A DNA stretch of 64,000 nucleotides from Dermanyssus gallinae. Taxonomy: Eukaryota > Arthropoda > Arachnida > Mesostigmata > Dermanyssidae. The number at the start of each line of letters is the position of its first letter. Position 1 is the first letter of the stretch. The notes beneath the pieces were generated by a model that had not been told where the DNA came from, searched no databases, and saw nothing but the letters and a program-made list of their open reading frames with translations. A program made the translations under genes and the position numbers. The stretch is taken from the NCBI GenBank assembly GCA_003439945.1, contig QVRM01002130.1:62001-126000 (forward strand), in the 5' to 3' direction. Positions 22,931 to 35,683 of the stretch are shown piece by piece.

Positions 22931-25540
22931 CGTAACGAAGTCCCTAAACGTGAATTTTTTTCCAGTCAAAACTGCCAACCTTGCCAACACGGAAACAACT
23001 TGCGTTGATTTATCCATTGTTCTGTAGTGGTTCCAATCAGTAAGCTCGCTCAAAAACCATCACTCACGAAATCTCACCGCTGTTGTTGTTGTGTCGTGTT
23101 GTTAGAGTGACATCTCGTTGCCTTCATCTCGTTTCTCTACACATACTTAGCTGAGAGTATACATGTAAATGTAACGTACACCATCCACGTTTGACACGTT
23201 TGTTTTCTTGCTCGTTGTTGTTGTTGACGATGCTGGTGTTGTTGTTGCTGATGTTATTACCCGTGTGTAGTAGTATAATTGAAGCCCGTCGTGTGAACGA
23301 GAGTTTCCGTTAGACCACGCTCGTTGTCTCGGCGTTAACTCGATATTCTCGACGAAGCTTTTGGAGCCGAGAGCCGGCTAACGGGGGCTGAATTAACTCC
23401 CTTCTGTTGTTGCTGTTGCTATACTTGCACTTTGCTTTTATCGTTGTTGTTGTTGGCATTATTATTTTTATCATTATTATTATTATTATTAATCTCGATG
23501 CTGTTGTTGGTATGACCGTTATTAGTGGATCGAGCGCTGTTCTAACAGCAGTGGTGGTTTTCGTGTGTACATATACTTATATTACATTACACACGCGGTT
23601 TTTATTTTGTGCCGACTCTGTTTGGCGGTTCAACATCTGGCCAACAGTCTACCGTCGGTCGTATCTTTAGTCAAAGTACTTTGTGGTGTTGCACTGTTTT
23701 GCGTAGCTTTCTTTCTTTCTTCCTGTTCAGGTTGTTTCTTTTTTAGCTTTTTGGTGACGTTTTGTTGTTGTTGTTGTTGCTTTGAGATGTTATTATTACC
23801 ACTCTCAAGAATTCTTCGGGGGGAGGGGGGAGATATTTTAGCGTCATTTTTTCTCGAGGTTATTATGAATAGTATAATCAGAGACAAATAAATCGATAGG
23901 CCGTATTTGGCTCATTTCATAGGGGATGATGCATCGAGGATGCTAAAGGATGATTTACAGCTTAAAAGCAGCGTAGCTGTTACAACTTAACATACTTCTG
24001 CATCAACGTAATACACGGTAAATAATTTTTTGCTGTGGATACTGCGGTGAGTTTCGATTTCATCTAGTCTGATAACTACCCTAGCCAGCAAGTAATCAAG
24101 TATCTTTATCACTCTAAATAATTTTTACTATTCTAGAGGTGTTTGTTAACTCTAATGTTAGTCTCTATTTATTCCAGATGCCACAATAATCTATGTATAT
24201 ATATACATATACATATATAGGCTTTAATCGAAAAGCTAATGCCCCTGCCTTTTAACAAAGGTGTGAATGTTAAGCATTTTTTGTTTTTGTTTTTTTGTTT
24301 CTTTACAATATTTATCGTACTGTTTGTTATTCTTGTGGGATGTGTTACACTTGTCAAAATTCACTCCATGGTGTTGTTGTCATGAGCTCTGTGTGTAGTG
24401 TGCGAGCGCCAGTGACGTCCGTTGTGTCCCGTATACTTACCTGCCTATCATATATTACTCACTAATCGTAACTCATGTATTTGTGTTCGTTAGTTTTAAT
24501 GACGCTAGTAGTGTTGCTCTTGCGTAGTAGTAGAAGTAGTAGATTGTGCTCGCTGTATGTATGTACTGTGTACTAACAAATGACGGCCTGTGCCTTAACG
24601 GTGTTGTGTTTAGATCAGTGCCTTGGGCCTTGGGCCTTGTCCGTTGTTGTGCGTGTTATTTTCTGGTGGTTACTACTCGTGGTGGCATGACTGTTGACTT
24701 TCATGAGGGGAGGACGCTGAGTCTTCCTTTTGGTCGTCAAGTCGGCAAGACTATTTGTTCTTCTATCCGGGTATGGGTGGTCGTTTTTGTGTATCCCAAA
24801 CCTAACAACATTCTGTGATCGTAAAGCGCTCTTTGGAGTCACCTCGTCTAAGCTTTGCACATGTTCCTTACTAGCCCAGAAACAGCTCGCGGTTAGGCCG
24901 CCAGCAGCTGCTCGTTTATCGTTCAATATCGCTTGTCGGGGGGTGGTGCTTACGGATCGAAAAAAAGACACCCTTCCTTTTCCAAAGTGATGATTCGTCC
25001 CGGTGTTAGCAAACGGTTTAGCTCGTTCCAAGTCCGTCGTCCAAGTCCACTCTGTTGGTGTTGTATCTGTCGCTGGCTATCTACAATCCTTAGACCTGTA
25101 CCGCCATGGGATTGAACTGAACGTCTGCCGTATTATCACAACGTATAGATTGACTCCTCGTGGTGTTGTTAACGGACGATTATAGGCGGGTTTTTGCAAT
25201 GCAGTGTTGTTTTGTCGTGTGTGGTGTCGGTGCCAACCGGCTCTCGTACGTCTACCTACCGATGCCTACCTAACTAGAGCAGACCTATGAAGTTTTCGAT
25301 AAGTCACTTGTTTAACTCGATAATCAATCCTGCTTATCATTCGCAGTAATCAATTCGTCTTTGTCTTGTCTTGTCGTCGCTCCTTGGTAGCAACGCAGTC
25401 GTCAATTTTCTTATTGCTGGCGATAATCGTAACGCCATCCGTCTCTATCGTAGCAAAATCCTGATCAGTGAGTGATGATGATTGACTTATCTAGGCTTAC
25501 ATGGTTAAGTGGTTGTAGTAGAGTCATCGCCTGAAGGTCA
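21200..25540. other. Gene-poor stretch with triplet runs
   Basis: Contains TA arrays (22875-22928), TAG runs (22636-22651, 22798-22816), GTT/ATT runs (23440-23500, 23765-23785) and a T-rich segment at 22260-22400. The minus frame 25031-24615 (138 codons, no ATG near its start) and the overlapping plus frame 24546-24818 are both open over the same bases, so neither is well supported. I see no known domain. Confidence 0.35.
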
Positions 25541-27420
25541 TCTTGCCTTTGTCCTGCGTCCCGGATGACGGTTGCGGGCAGGGCAGGACAGGACCAGGTA
25601 AGACCCAGGCGGCTGGGTAGATGGATGGATCAATGGCATGTTTTGTCTTCGTTGAGCGTCACAGAGCTGTGATGACCTGCGCCCTGTGAGCCGTCGAAGG
25701 AAGATGGATGTTCGATGTTCATGCGAGGCTGGGTGGTGTCAGCTAAGCGCCATTGGCCCGGCGAGAACCGGCACCCCGGACTGTTGCAGGCGGGCTGGAC
25801 GCCCGAGCTGCCCGGATGATCCTGACGGAAGGTCCTTGGGCATACCTAGCGTCGTCGGACGATGGTGGACGGCCCCTTGAGGTGCGACGATGAACCTAGC
25901 GATTGTCTTTCGGACCTCGTAGATGCACGTCGAACGTCTCTAGGGGCCGGGCCGCTGCGCTATCCTGAGATCGCCGGGGTCCGGTCCTACGACCAGGGGA
26001 CACGTTCGCCCTACAAGTTAGAGAAGAGAGATCAGGCGAACGTGATGATGCTACGAGCCGTACACTATATTTCGATTTATTTTACTTTGGACATGGTAAT
26101 AATACTAATAATAATAATAATCATCATCATCATTAAACAAAAACTTGTAATAATAATATTATTAATTTTAACGAAGACTTATAACTTTAGGCGGCGTCAG
26201 CGTATACGGTTAATAAGGACCTCCCGACCGTTGGGCCATTGGTTTGCGAGTGTGATCAAAGTGAGGAGTTTCACTTACCACTCAGTGAAGAGTTTCATCG
26301 AGGTTGATAGAGGTGGTGAAGATGAGATCAGCACAGGGGGTTGTCCTGGCCCTCCCTCGAGGCTTTGTGGCGTGTCGTGTTGTCACTCGATGGTGGTTGA
26401 CTTCGCGTCTACGAGTATGCGTAGCGCGATCGTGTGTGGCTGACTAGGAGCTGGCGCGACCTCCTCGGGGATCTCGTCCCGGATCAACCGAACACCACCA
26501 CGGCTCGCGGTAAAGTCATGATTTGCCGCCGGAGGCGGGCCATGATCCCTGATCGCTAGGGCACGGCCATCGCCTCCGGGGCCTCAGTTTACACTGGCCA
26601 AGTGCGGAAGTCGGACGCGGTCACGCCGCAGGAGACAATGTGGTCATCGCTCTGACAAAAAAACGGTCGCTCGTTCGGACGACGCCCACTCGAGCTGTCC
26701 TAGAAGGGTAACCACGGTACGGAACGAAGCCGGATGTTCTCTAAAACTAACCGTCGTTCCTCGACGCGGTCCCTCGACGCTTTCAGCGGAGTCGTACGCA
26801 TAGGCGAAAAAACGGGCAAGCTCACCGCGCCCCTCCCACCCCGCTCCGGGTGTCGCGAGCCCGCGCGGGCGCTTTTCGTGGGGGGACCCACCGTTGTAAC
26901 GAATCGGCACCCCACGTACGAACCGGCCTCGGTTGTCCCGGCGCCCCGGAGCTGCGCGTCGATCGCCAACGGTGCGGACAAGGGGCGCTAGTCTGACTAG
27001 TCGCGTTCAGCTCGAGCGACGCCCCGTTCGACGGACGGTGAAGACGGGCCGGGTACGGCGTATGCGCGGCGTGTCCGCCCGCGTCGGCCCACTGCGAATG
27101 GCGGAAGCGGGCCGCAACAACTGCGCACTTTGGCTTCAGTAGCCGCTGTAGCACAGAGGGAGCTGGGTGGATCGCCTCGCTGTTTCGTCGTCGCTTGTGA
27201 CGCCTTGGTGGCCGGCCGGCGTCTCTTTTATACCCGCCGCCGGACACCTTTCCCCGCTGTGTGTTTATGGGTCTGTGTGTGTGTGTGTGCGCGCTCACCA
27301 CACCACGTCGCAGTAGGGCGAGTGGAAGCGGCCGCTAGGCGGAGAGCGACGACGCTTGGGTTGGTGTTGAGCGACGCCCGGCAGCCGTGAGAAGCAGCCA
27401 CGAGAGATAGGCATTACTAC
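25540..27420. other. GC- and CpG-rich island, no recognised gene
   Basis: A sharp change in composition: G+C is far higher than on either side and CpG is abundant, with runs such as CGAGCCCGCGCGGGCGC near 26857. Frames are open on both strands (25862-26443 plus, 26822-27301 minus), which is expected from the scarcity of AT-rich stops and is not evidence of coding. A short ATA/ATC interruption sits at 26098-26180. I tested it by eye for 18S, 5.8S and 28S motifs and for RT motifs and found none. A CpG-rich promoter/first-exon region or a foreign insert are both possible. Confidence 0.5.
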
Positions 27421-27564
27421 TAGCCTACTGGCCGAGAGAGACGTGCGTGCTTGCTACGCGGAGTAAACACGACGGGGTCGCCGAAAGAAGAGTGCAGCGG
27501 ATGGGGAAGCGCGGTGATCGCGAAACTTCGATGTAGTCAATTCGAACGCTCTCAAATAGCCTAG

Positions 27565-27874
27565 TGCGCCTGTGTTGTCTTACCATAGTAATAATAATAG
27601 AAGAGCCAAAAATATTTGTTAGTACACGAATATAGCGTATGTAATACAGCAACTTTTTGCTACACCACATTGTAGACACCCATTAAGGCCATGTTGAGTG
27701 GCAATCCCTTCAACAAAAATGCGCCTGTGTTGTCTTACCATAATAATAATCTTATAAGAAGCAAAAATATTCGTTAGTACACGAATATAGCGTATGTAAT
27801 ACAGCAACTTTTTGTTACACCACATTGTACACACCCATTAAGGCCATGTTGAGTGACAATCCCTTCAACAAAAA
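27565..27874. repeat. 155-bp tandem duplication, two copies
   Basis: Copy 1 (27565-27719) and copy 2 (27720-27874) both begin TGCGCCTGTGTTGTCTTACC and end CCCTTCAACAAAAA. They differ by a few substitutions and by the length of an AAT run. The junction is exact. The third unit stops after TGC. Confidence 0.93.
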
Positions 27875-27899
27875 TGCTCGCGATCATAGCACGTCAGTT

Positions 27900-29400
27900 G
27901 TTTCTGCGCTGAACGTCAGGCTATATTGTTGCGTTCTGTTGAACTATGTTAAATAACTACGAACTAAGTGAAGAAACAGGGTGCCCAGCACCAAAATGCA
28001 ATATTACGGTAGGTGTCTATTGTGGACAAGGTCAAAGCTAAACTGAAATTAATGAAAACGAACCATCGAAAGATATGCGTACTCATTTAGGTTTATTAGC
28101 ATCACCTAAATTCAAAAGTGTTCATTGTTTTCCTGTTCTGTCTCAAAATGCAGATCCGCATGGATAATTGCGTAGTAGGATGTCTGTTTGTTGATTTATA
28201 GTTTGCAGTTGTCGACGTTGTTGTTATTGTTTCTGTAAGTATTATAATTTCATGTTATTGTAATTGATTTTTCCATTGTTTGTCATTGGCGCCGTTATTG
28301 ACACCCAATGCAAGCCCGTGCACTTCATCGAATTGACCTCCCACATTGTATGCTTAGGACGGCAGCTCCGTCGTCGCTATCACTATTCACGGTTCCCGTT
28401 GTTGGAAACATTCCAATAAGCCAATATTCGTGCTACCATGGAGGAACGGCTGGATGATGGTTCTCCCATTAGGCTTTTGCTGATTGGTGACACCTCTGAT
28501 GACAACTTTGACTTCTCCGCGACTAAAGTCTGAGTTCTAGCGCGGCGAGCTCACCACGCTGTGACGTTTCAATCGGTGAGATAAAGGAGAAGGCGACGGA
28601 AAACAACCCTGAGAGGACGTTTTGCAGCTGGTGATTATTCGAAACGTTAGAGACTGATGAGGTCGAGTTGCTGCCAGCCTCATCATCATCATCATCATCA
28701 TCATTATTATTATTATTATTATTAGTGTTGTTGGTTGTTGCCGCAGTTGTGGTTTCCGTCTAAACACGTGTACCGTGTATATAAACACATGCGCCCAGAC
28801 GCAAACGATACCGCCGATAACATGCATCGTGATCAGACAGGAAACAGCGAGGCGTGGTTGAATTGTTGTTGCTGTTGTTGTTATTGTCAATGCGCGGTTA
28901 GCTGGCCCACCACCGCATGGTCTGCTGCTTACTGCGCAGTGCGTGATAGCCGAGGCGAAGTTTTCCGACGCGCGTCGGACTTCTGCCGGTGCTACGATAG
29001 GCAGGCGCTTAAGCAAACGGACTCAACCACAGCCGCGCCGTCGTCTCAGTGATCTTAGTGACGCGGCTGTGGTCATCGTCAAAGTCGGCGGTTTGGCGGT
29101 TAGACAGTCAATCGTCAGCTGGCTACGCCAATCGGTCGTAGTCGACAATCGGCCGAGATTCTGTCTCTGTTGTTTTCATGTAGTCATGCTCCAGACGGCG
29201 CACTTTGGTGTCTGTCCACGACGACAACTTGAACGAGCACGACGATGATACAGGCCCGTGATACAGCCATCCGCAACTCTATACTGATAGAGCTGCCGAA
29301 ATATCAATCGTACAAAGGGGGCGTCTGTCACATGCATGCACATATCTATGTACGAGCGTATGTATGTGCTCATGTATGGATGTATGTATGCATATGGATG
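27900..29400. other. Gene-poor stretch
   Basis: Holds a CAT-to-TTA triplet array at 28680-28725 and GTT runs at 28862-28888. The minus frame 29016-28537 runs through the triplets (Ile and Met runs) and is not convincing. I see no known domain. Confidence 0.35.
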
Positions 29401-29409
29401 AATGCACGT

Positions 29410-29589
29410 AAAGTTTTCGGGCTGACCCTCAGCCAAGCGATTTAACGTCTACGGGACTGCTTTTCGCATTGCTTCATAGACGGACCCCCATACATACAAA
29501 TCGGTGCAACGGTGGGGCTCGAACCCGCGCTGTGTCTCCTTCACTTGCGAGGCGCAGACGGATGCACCCACCACGCCACCGAGGTCGAC
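29410..29589 (-). mobile_element. tRNA-derived SINE (family A), copy 1, with 13-bp TSD
   Basis: On the minus strand it starts GTCGACCTCGGTGGCGTGGT, with an A-box-like TGGCGTGGTGG, followed by a B-box GGTTCGAGCCCC. A tRNA-unrelated body (GTCCGTCTATGAAGCAATGC) leads to a 3' end TTGGCTGAGGGTCAGCCCGA and a short A-rich tail. Flanked by the perfect target-site duplication GATGAATGCACGT at 29397-29409 and 29590-29602. Confidence 0.92.
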
Positions 29590-30099
29590 GATGAATGCAC
29601 GTTTGCACGATAAAACTCGCCGCGCTTGACGGTTTACAGTGGACGCGTCGCGCATTCATTAGACGAGCAGCGAACTAGAATAGCACTAGCGATGTTTCTT
29701 TATGCCCAAGTCGTCTTCTTTATTCTGCCCTCTTACGTTACGGTTTTTCAGCTGTTTCAGCTCCTACTAGTACTTCAATTCTTTGACTTTGTTTCGACAC
29801 GTACACAGCTATCGTTGATCTCCAGAACGCCCCCAAACCATTGATGATTGGTTGAAGCGGTTGGGGTTGCGATGGCGAACAAGACTAATCAGAACACTCT
29901 TAGGCATAGATGTTAACATGAAGACGACGGAGCACTCTCGGCGGAGTACTCTGAGGCGTAACTGATGAAATGCGGGAATTATATAGATCAGTGAACAAGG
30001 ATTATGACGATGGCCTGTCAGTAGTGCTATTACTCCCAAATAAAAATACAGAGTAGAAGGCAGAAAGGAGAGAAAGGGAGCAAACTTTGGCACTTGCAG

Positions 30100-31960
30100 T
30101 TACATATGCATGGCAAATGTGTCTGGCCTTGCCTGCCTATTTACCCATTTAGCGTATCACTGAACTAATAGTGGGCTTCTACGGTGGCGTCCGCAGTAGA
30201 TGGTTATGGGTTGGCTCTTCGTCGTTTATTTCTGCTGGCCATACGGCTTCGACCGTTGCGACACGTTGCGTTGTTCATGTTTCTTTTTCGATAGAAAATC
30301 AACTGGAAAAATGCAGTATGCACACACTGCGGGCGGCATCACTGCGGAAAGGCTAAACTCCATGTGTGGACCAGTAGTGTAGAGCTTAAGTCCATAAAAA
30401 AAACTTTTTTAATGTTCCCAACTCACGTACGCCCGGAGTACGGCCAAGATAAACAAATGTCAGCGCGAGCGTGGTGAGTGGTCTGACCCTGTCAATCTGC
30501 CTCCAAGAGAACGAGAGAGAGGATTGATGGCGGTGTTTTTTGCTGTCCTCCAAGACACTTTTTTTCTTGGCGGTTCATGATCTTTCTGGCTCTCATTACG
30601 TCTCTGTACGCGGTCCGGGTCGAGCAATCACTGTTCCTATGAAGTGCCAGTTAGCCTAGGATACCCGTCACAAAAGTCTATTGTTCGAGCATGCCACAGG
30701 CCAACCTCAAGTTAAGTTTTTGGGTTCGCTGCTGTTGGCGTGCACCGTACATAGCAGACCTGTTTAGTGGGCCAACGATAAGACTTTCGTCATATGAAGT
30801 TGGTGAGTTTTACTCGATAGTTGCAAACATCGCTTCTAGCTACTCTGTGACTGATATAAGTCTTTAGCATTACGCATACCTTTTGGAGATGCACTACTTT
30901 TCTGAATTTACCTGTCTGGCTGGTTCGGCTATAGAGTGAGGTGCCGGGCATGCCACGACATGGCGCCTGTCGCATTTGCTAGAGCACCTCATACAACAGC
31001 ATTATTTGTGTGATTGATTCATCGGGTTGATGAAACCCATCTCTACGACAAAGCGCGTAAATTAAATCCCTGTGCGGCAAATAATCTAGTTAAATGTATG
31101 CCTGTTACCCCTAGTTTTGTTTGTATGAGGAATGTGATTGTTTCTAGCAATGTGTAGCAAGTTGCACTGTCCAGTTAAAACCGCATGTTTTTTGGACACA
31201 TTCCGTCCACTTAAAGCGCAAAAAACGGGGTTATTGACTGGTTTGTGTAGTCATAGCTACGTCTTCGAAGAAAAATGCCTCCGATTTTGCATCCAACCCA
31301 AAATGCACACCAAATCATGTACACTTTGTTCATTCTAAATGCGAACATTTTGCCTGTTTCCCAACAAGAAAACGAACCTAATTGCTGAAGATGGGTTTTG
31401 TTGGAGAACTTACCGTTCAGTTAAAATAATAATGCATTGCTATGTCGAATAGCGATCTACTCGGTATATTATTTGTGTTAACTTATACTAGATCAAATGA
31501 CGACAAACCTGTAAACCTTATCGAATTAATGTTTCGGTTCTGTCTTTGTGTTGCGCAGAGGCTGAAATAATCATACTTGTCAAGTCGAACAACGTAAGCG
31601 ATTCAATTATTATTGGTACAATGAATAGCTCTTTAAGTTGGTATATATATATGTGTGTGTGGTGTGGTCGAGTTATGATCTTGTGTTGATATTATTTACT
31701 AGCTGGCCTCGTCTCAGATGTCTAATCTTTTATCTCAGATTTTTGAAATTAAACTTTACTCAAATATTGCCCAGCATTACACCTATCAACGATTCCCCAT
31801 AATACCACCATTGCAAAATTACTGCGTAGAAACTTCTTGTCTACTAGGACGAATCTAGTTGCCATCTAGAGGACTTTCTACGCCGATAGAGGATAACTAC
31901 CTAATAGATTATTTATTCATCATGTACGGAGTGCGGAACTAGGTGTGAAGATGCACCATT
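30100..31960. other. Gene-poor stretch, nothing recognised
   Basis: Short open frames only, no splice-framed exon or domain recognised. One short TA/TG run lies near 31642-31662. Confidence 0.35.
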
Positions 31961-31999
31961 TTTGGTTCGATTGACCACAATATATATATATATATATAG

Positions 32000-32095
32000 C
32001 GGTTTTGTGGTCTAGGAGGCTAGTGCGCTAGTCACGGTTGTCATCTACTAGGGTGTCGCCTGTTTGATTCCTGTATTTGATCGAACTTTTATTGA
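32000..32095 (+). mobile_element. tRNA-like SINE-type repeat (family B), copy beside a TA array
   Basis: Reads GTGGTCTAGGAGGCTAGTGC (A-box-like), GTCACGGTTGTCATC, then GGTGTCGCCTGTTTGATTCC (degraded B box). The same layout, inverted, occurs at 40440-40505. A TA array (31980-32000) abuts the 5' side. Confidence 0.5.
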
Positions 32096-32238
32096 GCATG
32101 TTCATTGAGAATATATGATAAATCATACAGCCTGCGATCATGCTGTCTTAAAGACTGTTGGGGAAATCCTAAACATTTTAACATGTTTTAACATGCTCAT
32201 TCTAAGCGCCCCTGATATAAAAGGGTAAAATGTATACG

Positions 32239-32299
<61 letters not shown>
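32239..32299. repeat. (TA)n microsatellite
   Basis: TA array of about 60 bases. Confidence 0.98.
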
Positions 32300-32303
<4 letters not shown>

Positions 32304-32547
32304 AATGTCATTATAACAAGTACAGTTGACTTCATACTGTCGAGTTTAAGAACCAGACTCTACAACTAAACTCTACGTGAAGGTTTCTCATATGGTATCG
32401 GTGGTACACCACCTCTTTTAACGCGTAAACACACATATATATATATATATATAGAAACACTTAGTAGAATTAGATTCTTTAGGCCACTCTGGTCCTGCGG
32501 CACATTAAATGGCTAGGTGTAAGGCTATGAGGCAGGTTGGCTGGGTA

Positions 32548-33440
32548 CTATTTGTGTGTAGTAGTGGATCTTCTTCTGGCCGAACTGCCAGTGATGATGG
32601 GGTTGACCTTGAAGTTGGCTTGCTTCACCCTCTCGTGAGAGTGCTCGAACATTGACACCGAGGAGAAGGGAAACGAGGAGGGCATCATCGTGGCAAAACA
32701 CCGGCGGCGGCCGCTGCGGCTGCTGTCATAGACCCAGCCGCCCCAGTCCCCGGCGGCTGCAGCGGCAGCAGCAGCAGTAGGGAACAACGAACGCATCGAC
32801 CGCCTGAACACCGTAGTAATGCCGCATTAACCATGGCTGCGTGCAGGGCTCTGCAGAGAAGCCAGCCAGCTTGCCAGAAGCTTCTCCGTGGACGTCGCGG
32901 CTGTTGTTATTGTTGTTGTTGATACTGCTGCTGCTGCTGTTGATGTTGTTGTTGTTGCTGTTGTTGTTGTTGTTGTTGTTGTTGCTGCTGCTGTTGATGT
33001 TGTTGTTGTTGCTGCAGTTGTTGTTGTTGTTGCTGTTGCTGCTGCTCCTCCTGCTAGGGTTGTTGCTATTGTTGTTTTTGTTGTTGCCGACGCCCCTGCT
33101 GGTTGCCGAGTTGGCGGTGGCGGAGTTGCGGCAATAGCCGCCGCTTGTATTGATGGTGTCTGTGGGGGGGGGGTGATGATGATGATTATGTTGTTGTTGC
33201 TGTCCGGCGTTTGTTGTCGTTGCTGGTGTTGTTGTTGTTGCTCTTGTGGCTGATGCTGTGGATGTTGACAGCGACGTCGCAGCTGCCGAACGAACCAAAA
33301 AACGATCGACGTAGAAGGGTTGTCGATGGAATCAGCCTGTGGACGCTTGAGTCCGTCGCCGAATATTAACAGCCAGAACAATCGTACCAATAACAACAAC
33401 AGCAGCAACAACCAAAATAACAAACAACAAGAAGGAGAGC
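32548..33440 (-). other. Asn/Gln/Ala-rich low-complexity open region (triplet repeats)
   Basis: CAA/CAG triplets over 32900-33060 (seen as GTT/GCT on the plus strand) keep several minus frames open. One frame gives a long Asn/Ser run and continues to SRDVHGEASGKLAGFSAEP. Another, 32811-32548, reads MFRRSMRSLFP, a poly-Ala run, GDWGGWVYDSSRSGRRRCFA, then KQANFKVNPIITGSSARR and a stop. That last frame has non-repetitive, coding-like text at its C-terminal end. This could be an exon with an opa repeat or a long UTR. Confidence 0.3.
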
Positions 33441-33461
33441 TAGTAGAGTAGCTCTAGAGTA

Positions 33462-33790
33462 CTACTACTCCTGCTGCCAGAAACAGCACTACATGAACGA
33501 CGTAGCGATAACACCGACAACGGCAGCAACAACAACAACATCATCAATAGCAATAACAACGAAGACGCCGACGACGACGACGACGACGAGGACAAAAGCA
33601 ACAGCAATAATAACAACATTAATAATGACGACAACAACAACCGACAGAAGAAAATAAAAGGACAAGAGAAGAAAAAAGAAGCAAAAGGGAAAGCTATAAA
33701 GAACAGTGTCCACGGGGCAAAAGGAAAAATGCGTAGCTTAGTGTCAGCCGGGGAATCGACGCTGCCATCGGCGTCGTGATCCTCGCTGTA
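33462..33790 (+). other. Acidic/Asn-rich open frame containing PETALHERRSDN
   Basis: The plus frame reads PETALHERRSDNTDNGS, then Asn runs, EDADDDDDDEDKS, more Asn runs, then the basic RQKKIKGQEKKKEAKGKAIK before TGA. The first 12 codons recur at 34640 (see there). The Asp and Lys blocks suggest a nuclear protein segment if translated. No domain is recognised. Confidence 0.3.
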
Positions 33791-34449
33791 GCTATTATTT
33801 GTCCGATTATATTATTCTTATTATTATGACTATTATAATTATTATCATTATGTTGATCGCCATCATCATCATCACGGTCTCCAGAAGCAGCAGCAGCAGC
33901 AGCAGCAACACAACAACAACAGCAACAATAATAACAACAACAGCTGACGACAGCTCGCAAGAGTACGAAAAGCAACAGCAAACGAGAGATGATCGTAATG
34001 GTAATGTTGGTGGTGGTAGCCGCAGCAGATCCGACTAAGTCAATCAGTCAGTGTGCCAGTGGGGAAACGTCAGTCAGTTAACATAGAGATAGACAGACAG
34101 ACGGACGAACGGACGGACCGAGGAATGAAGGCATGGAGACACAGAGAGAGAGATACAGACAGAGATAGAGATATATATAGAGAGAGAGGGGGGCGTCATG
34201 TTGTTATGACTTAAGTTGGCGAAAAGCTCGCGCGCCCGCGAGACGCGAACAGAGCAAGAGCGAGGTGGATCAAGAAGGAGATCACCTCCTCCTCGTCATC
34301 CACCTCCTGCTGCTGCCGCCGCCGCTGCCGCTGCTACTGCCTGAAGGGGAAGGGAGCGTCGTCGCGAACAGCCGCCCAGCAAGCCAAGCAACCACCTAAC
34401 AACTGCGCAGTTGTCGGCCGGCCGGTCGGGGCCTCAACTCATGGCGCGC

Positions 34450-34858
34450 CATCATGCCACGTCGGTCACCTGTCGCCGTCGCTGTCGCTGTTGTGGCCGA
34501 TGTTGGCGATGTTTTCTGTTTCGACGTCGGCGTCGTCGTCAACATATCGAACGGAAACATCCACAGCAACAATAACAAGAGCAGCAGCAGCCGCAACAAC
34601 AAACAGCAACAACAGCAACAACAAGAACTGCCACTACAACTGCTGCTGCCAGAAACAGCACTACGTGAGCGACGTAGCGACAACCACGGCAATAACAACG
34701 ACGACAACAACAACAACAACAACCACAATCGAACCACAATAACAACAACAACAGCAAACACAGCAATCGCGCAGCAGCAGCAGCTGCAGCAGCAACAACA
34801 ACTGAACAACAGCAACCGCGCAGCAACAACAACAACAACGACAGCAGCAGCAGGGTAG
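34450..34858 (+). other. Gln/Asn-rich open frame containing a second PETALRERRSDN
   Basis: A CAA/CAG-rich frame with a Gln run, then LPLQLLLPETALRERRSDNH, then Asn, Thr and Gln runs to a TAG. The non-repetitive core PETAL[HR]ERRSDN is shared with 33480, and the DNA (CTGCTGCCAGAAACAGCACT and onward, about 45 bases) differs at only a few positions. It is a local duplication. Confidence 0.35.
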
Positions 34859-35046
34859 CAACTGCGGCAATATCAGCATTACCATAACGCTATTATTGCT
34901 CGGCGTATCTTCTTTAATGGACCGCACGGATAGCCAGTCGCGCAGCGTTGTCAAGCGATACAACAGCAGCACAAACAACAACAATACCATTGTCATGCTC
35001 TATGTTATATGTGATAGAGTCAGTAAACGCTACATTAAGCGAAGTT

Positions 35047-35050
<4 letters not shown>

Positions 35051-35094
<44 letters not shown>
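35051..35094. repeat. (TA)n microsatellite
   Basis: TA array of about 44 bases. Confidence 0.98.
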
Positions 35095-35097
<3 letters not shown>

Positions 35098-35683
35098 CGT
35101 ATTGTATGCTCAATTATATGATTGTAAGTATTTGCTTGAATTTAGCCTATGTATTTATAAGTTTTTAAACGTAGCCTAAAAAGTGCGCAGTACAAGACGA
35201 GGCAATAACATCATTCGTTTCGTCTCTTTCAATTTTCCAAATTCGACGCAAGGAAAATAAGTGCGGGGCTAAGACTTCATGGGTACTGTTCAAACTCGGC
35301 GTGTTCCTATTCTCAATGAAGTGTGAAGCGTAGTAAACAGATATTTCCACTTTTCCATGCCAGTTCGGCAGTTCCAGTTCGGCCACTATTCCTAATACTA
35401 CTACGCTGTCTAGGATTTCTGGTTATGCTATTTATCATAAAGACCACTACCCCCCACTGAGAGCAAAACGATAGGCAATCGCACAGTCGACGCAAGCTGA
35501 GACGACGACAAGTTGAGAGAATACTTCTATGGTGCGTTTATGGTATAGTACAGATATAGGCGTCATCGTGACGTTTCTACCATCTCAGATCGATTAGCAG
35601 ATTCAACTTCGTCTCCTCCGAAGGATGAACCGCCAATCGTCATCACTTTCATAGTGTACTATAAATAGCAGTAGTATGCGCTG

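Noticed and set aside
24615..25031. 138-codon minus ORF
   Set aside because: No ATG near its start, the antisense is also open, and no family resemblance.
25490..25565. tRNA-like fold (GGTTAAGTGGTTGTAGTAGA)
   Set aside because: The B box does not fit the consensus and no cloverleaf pairing could be completed.
26822..27301. 159-codon minus ORF in the GC-rich island
   Set aside because: All frames are open there because of composition; no domain or splice support.
25540..27420. Ribosomal RNA fragment
   Set aside because: None of the universally conserved 18S, 5.8S or 28S strings I looked for are present.
34396..34996. Minus frames with Leu/Cys/Val runs, resembling membrane proteins
   Set aside because: Hydrophobicity comes from triplet repeats read in alternative frames.
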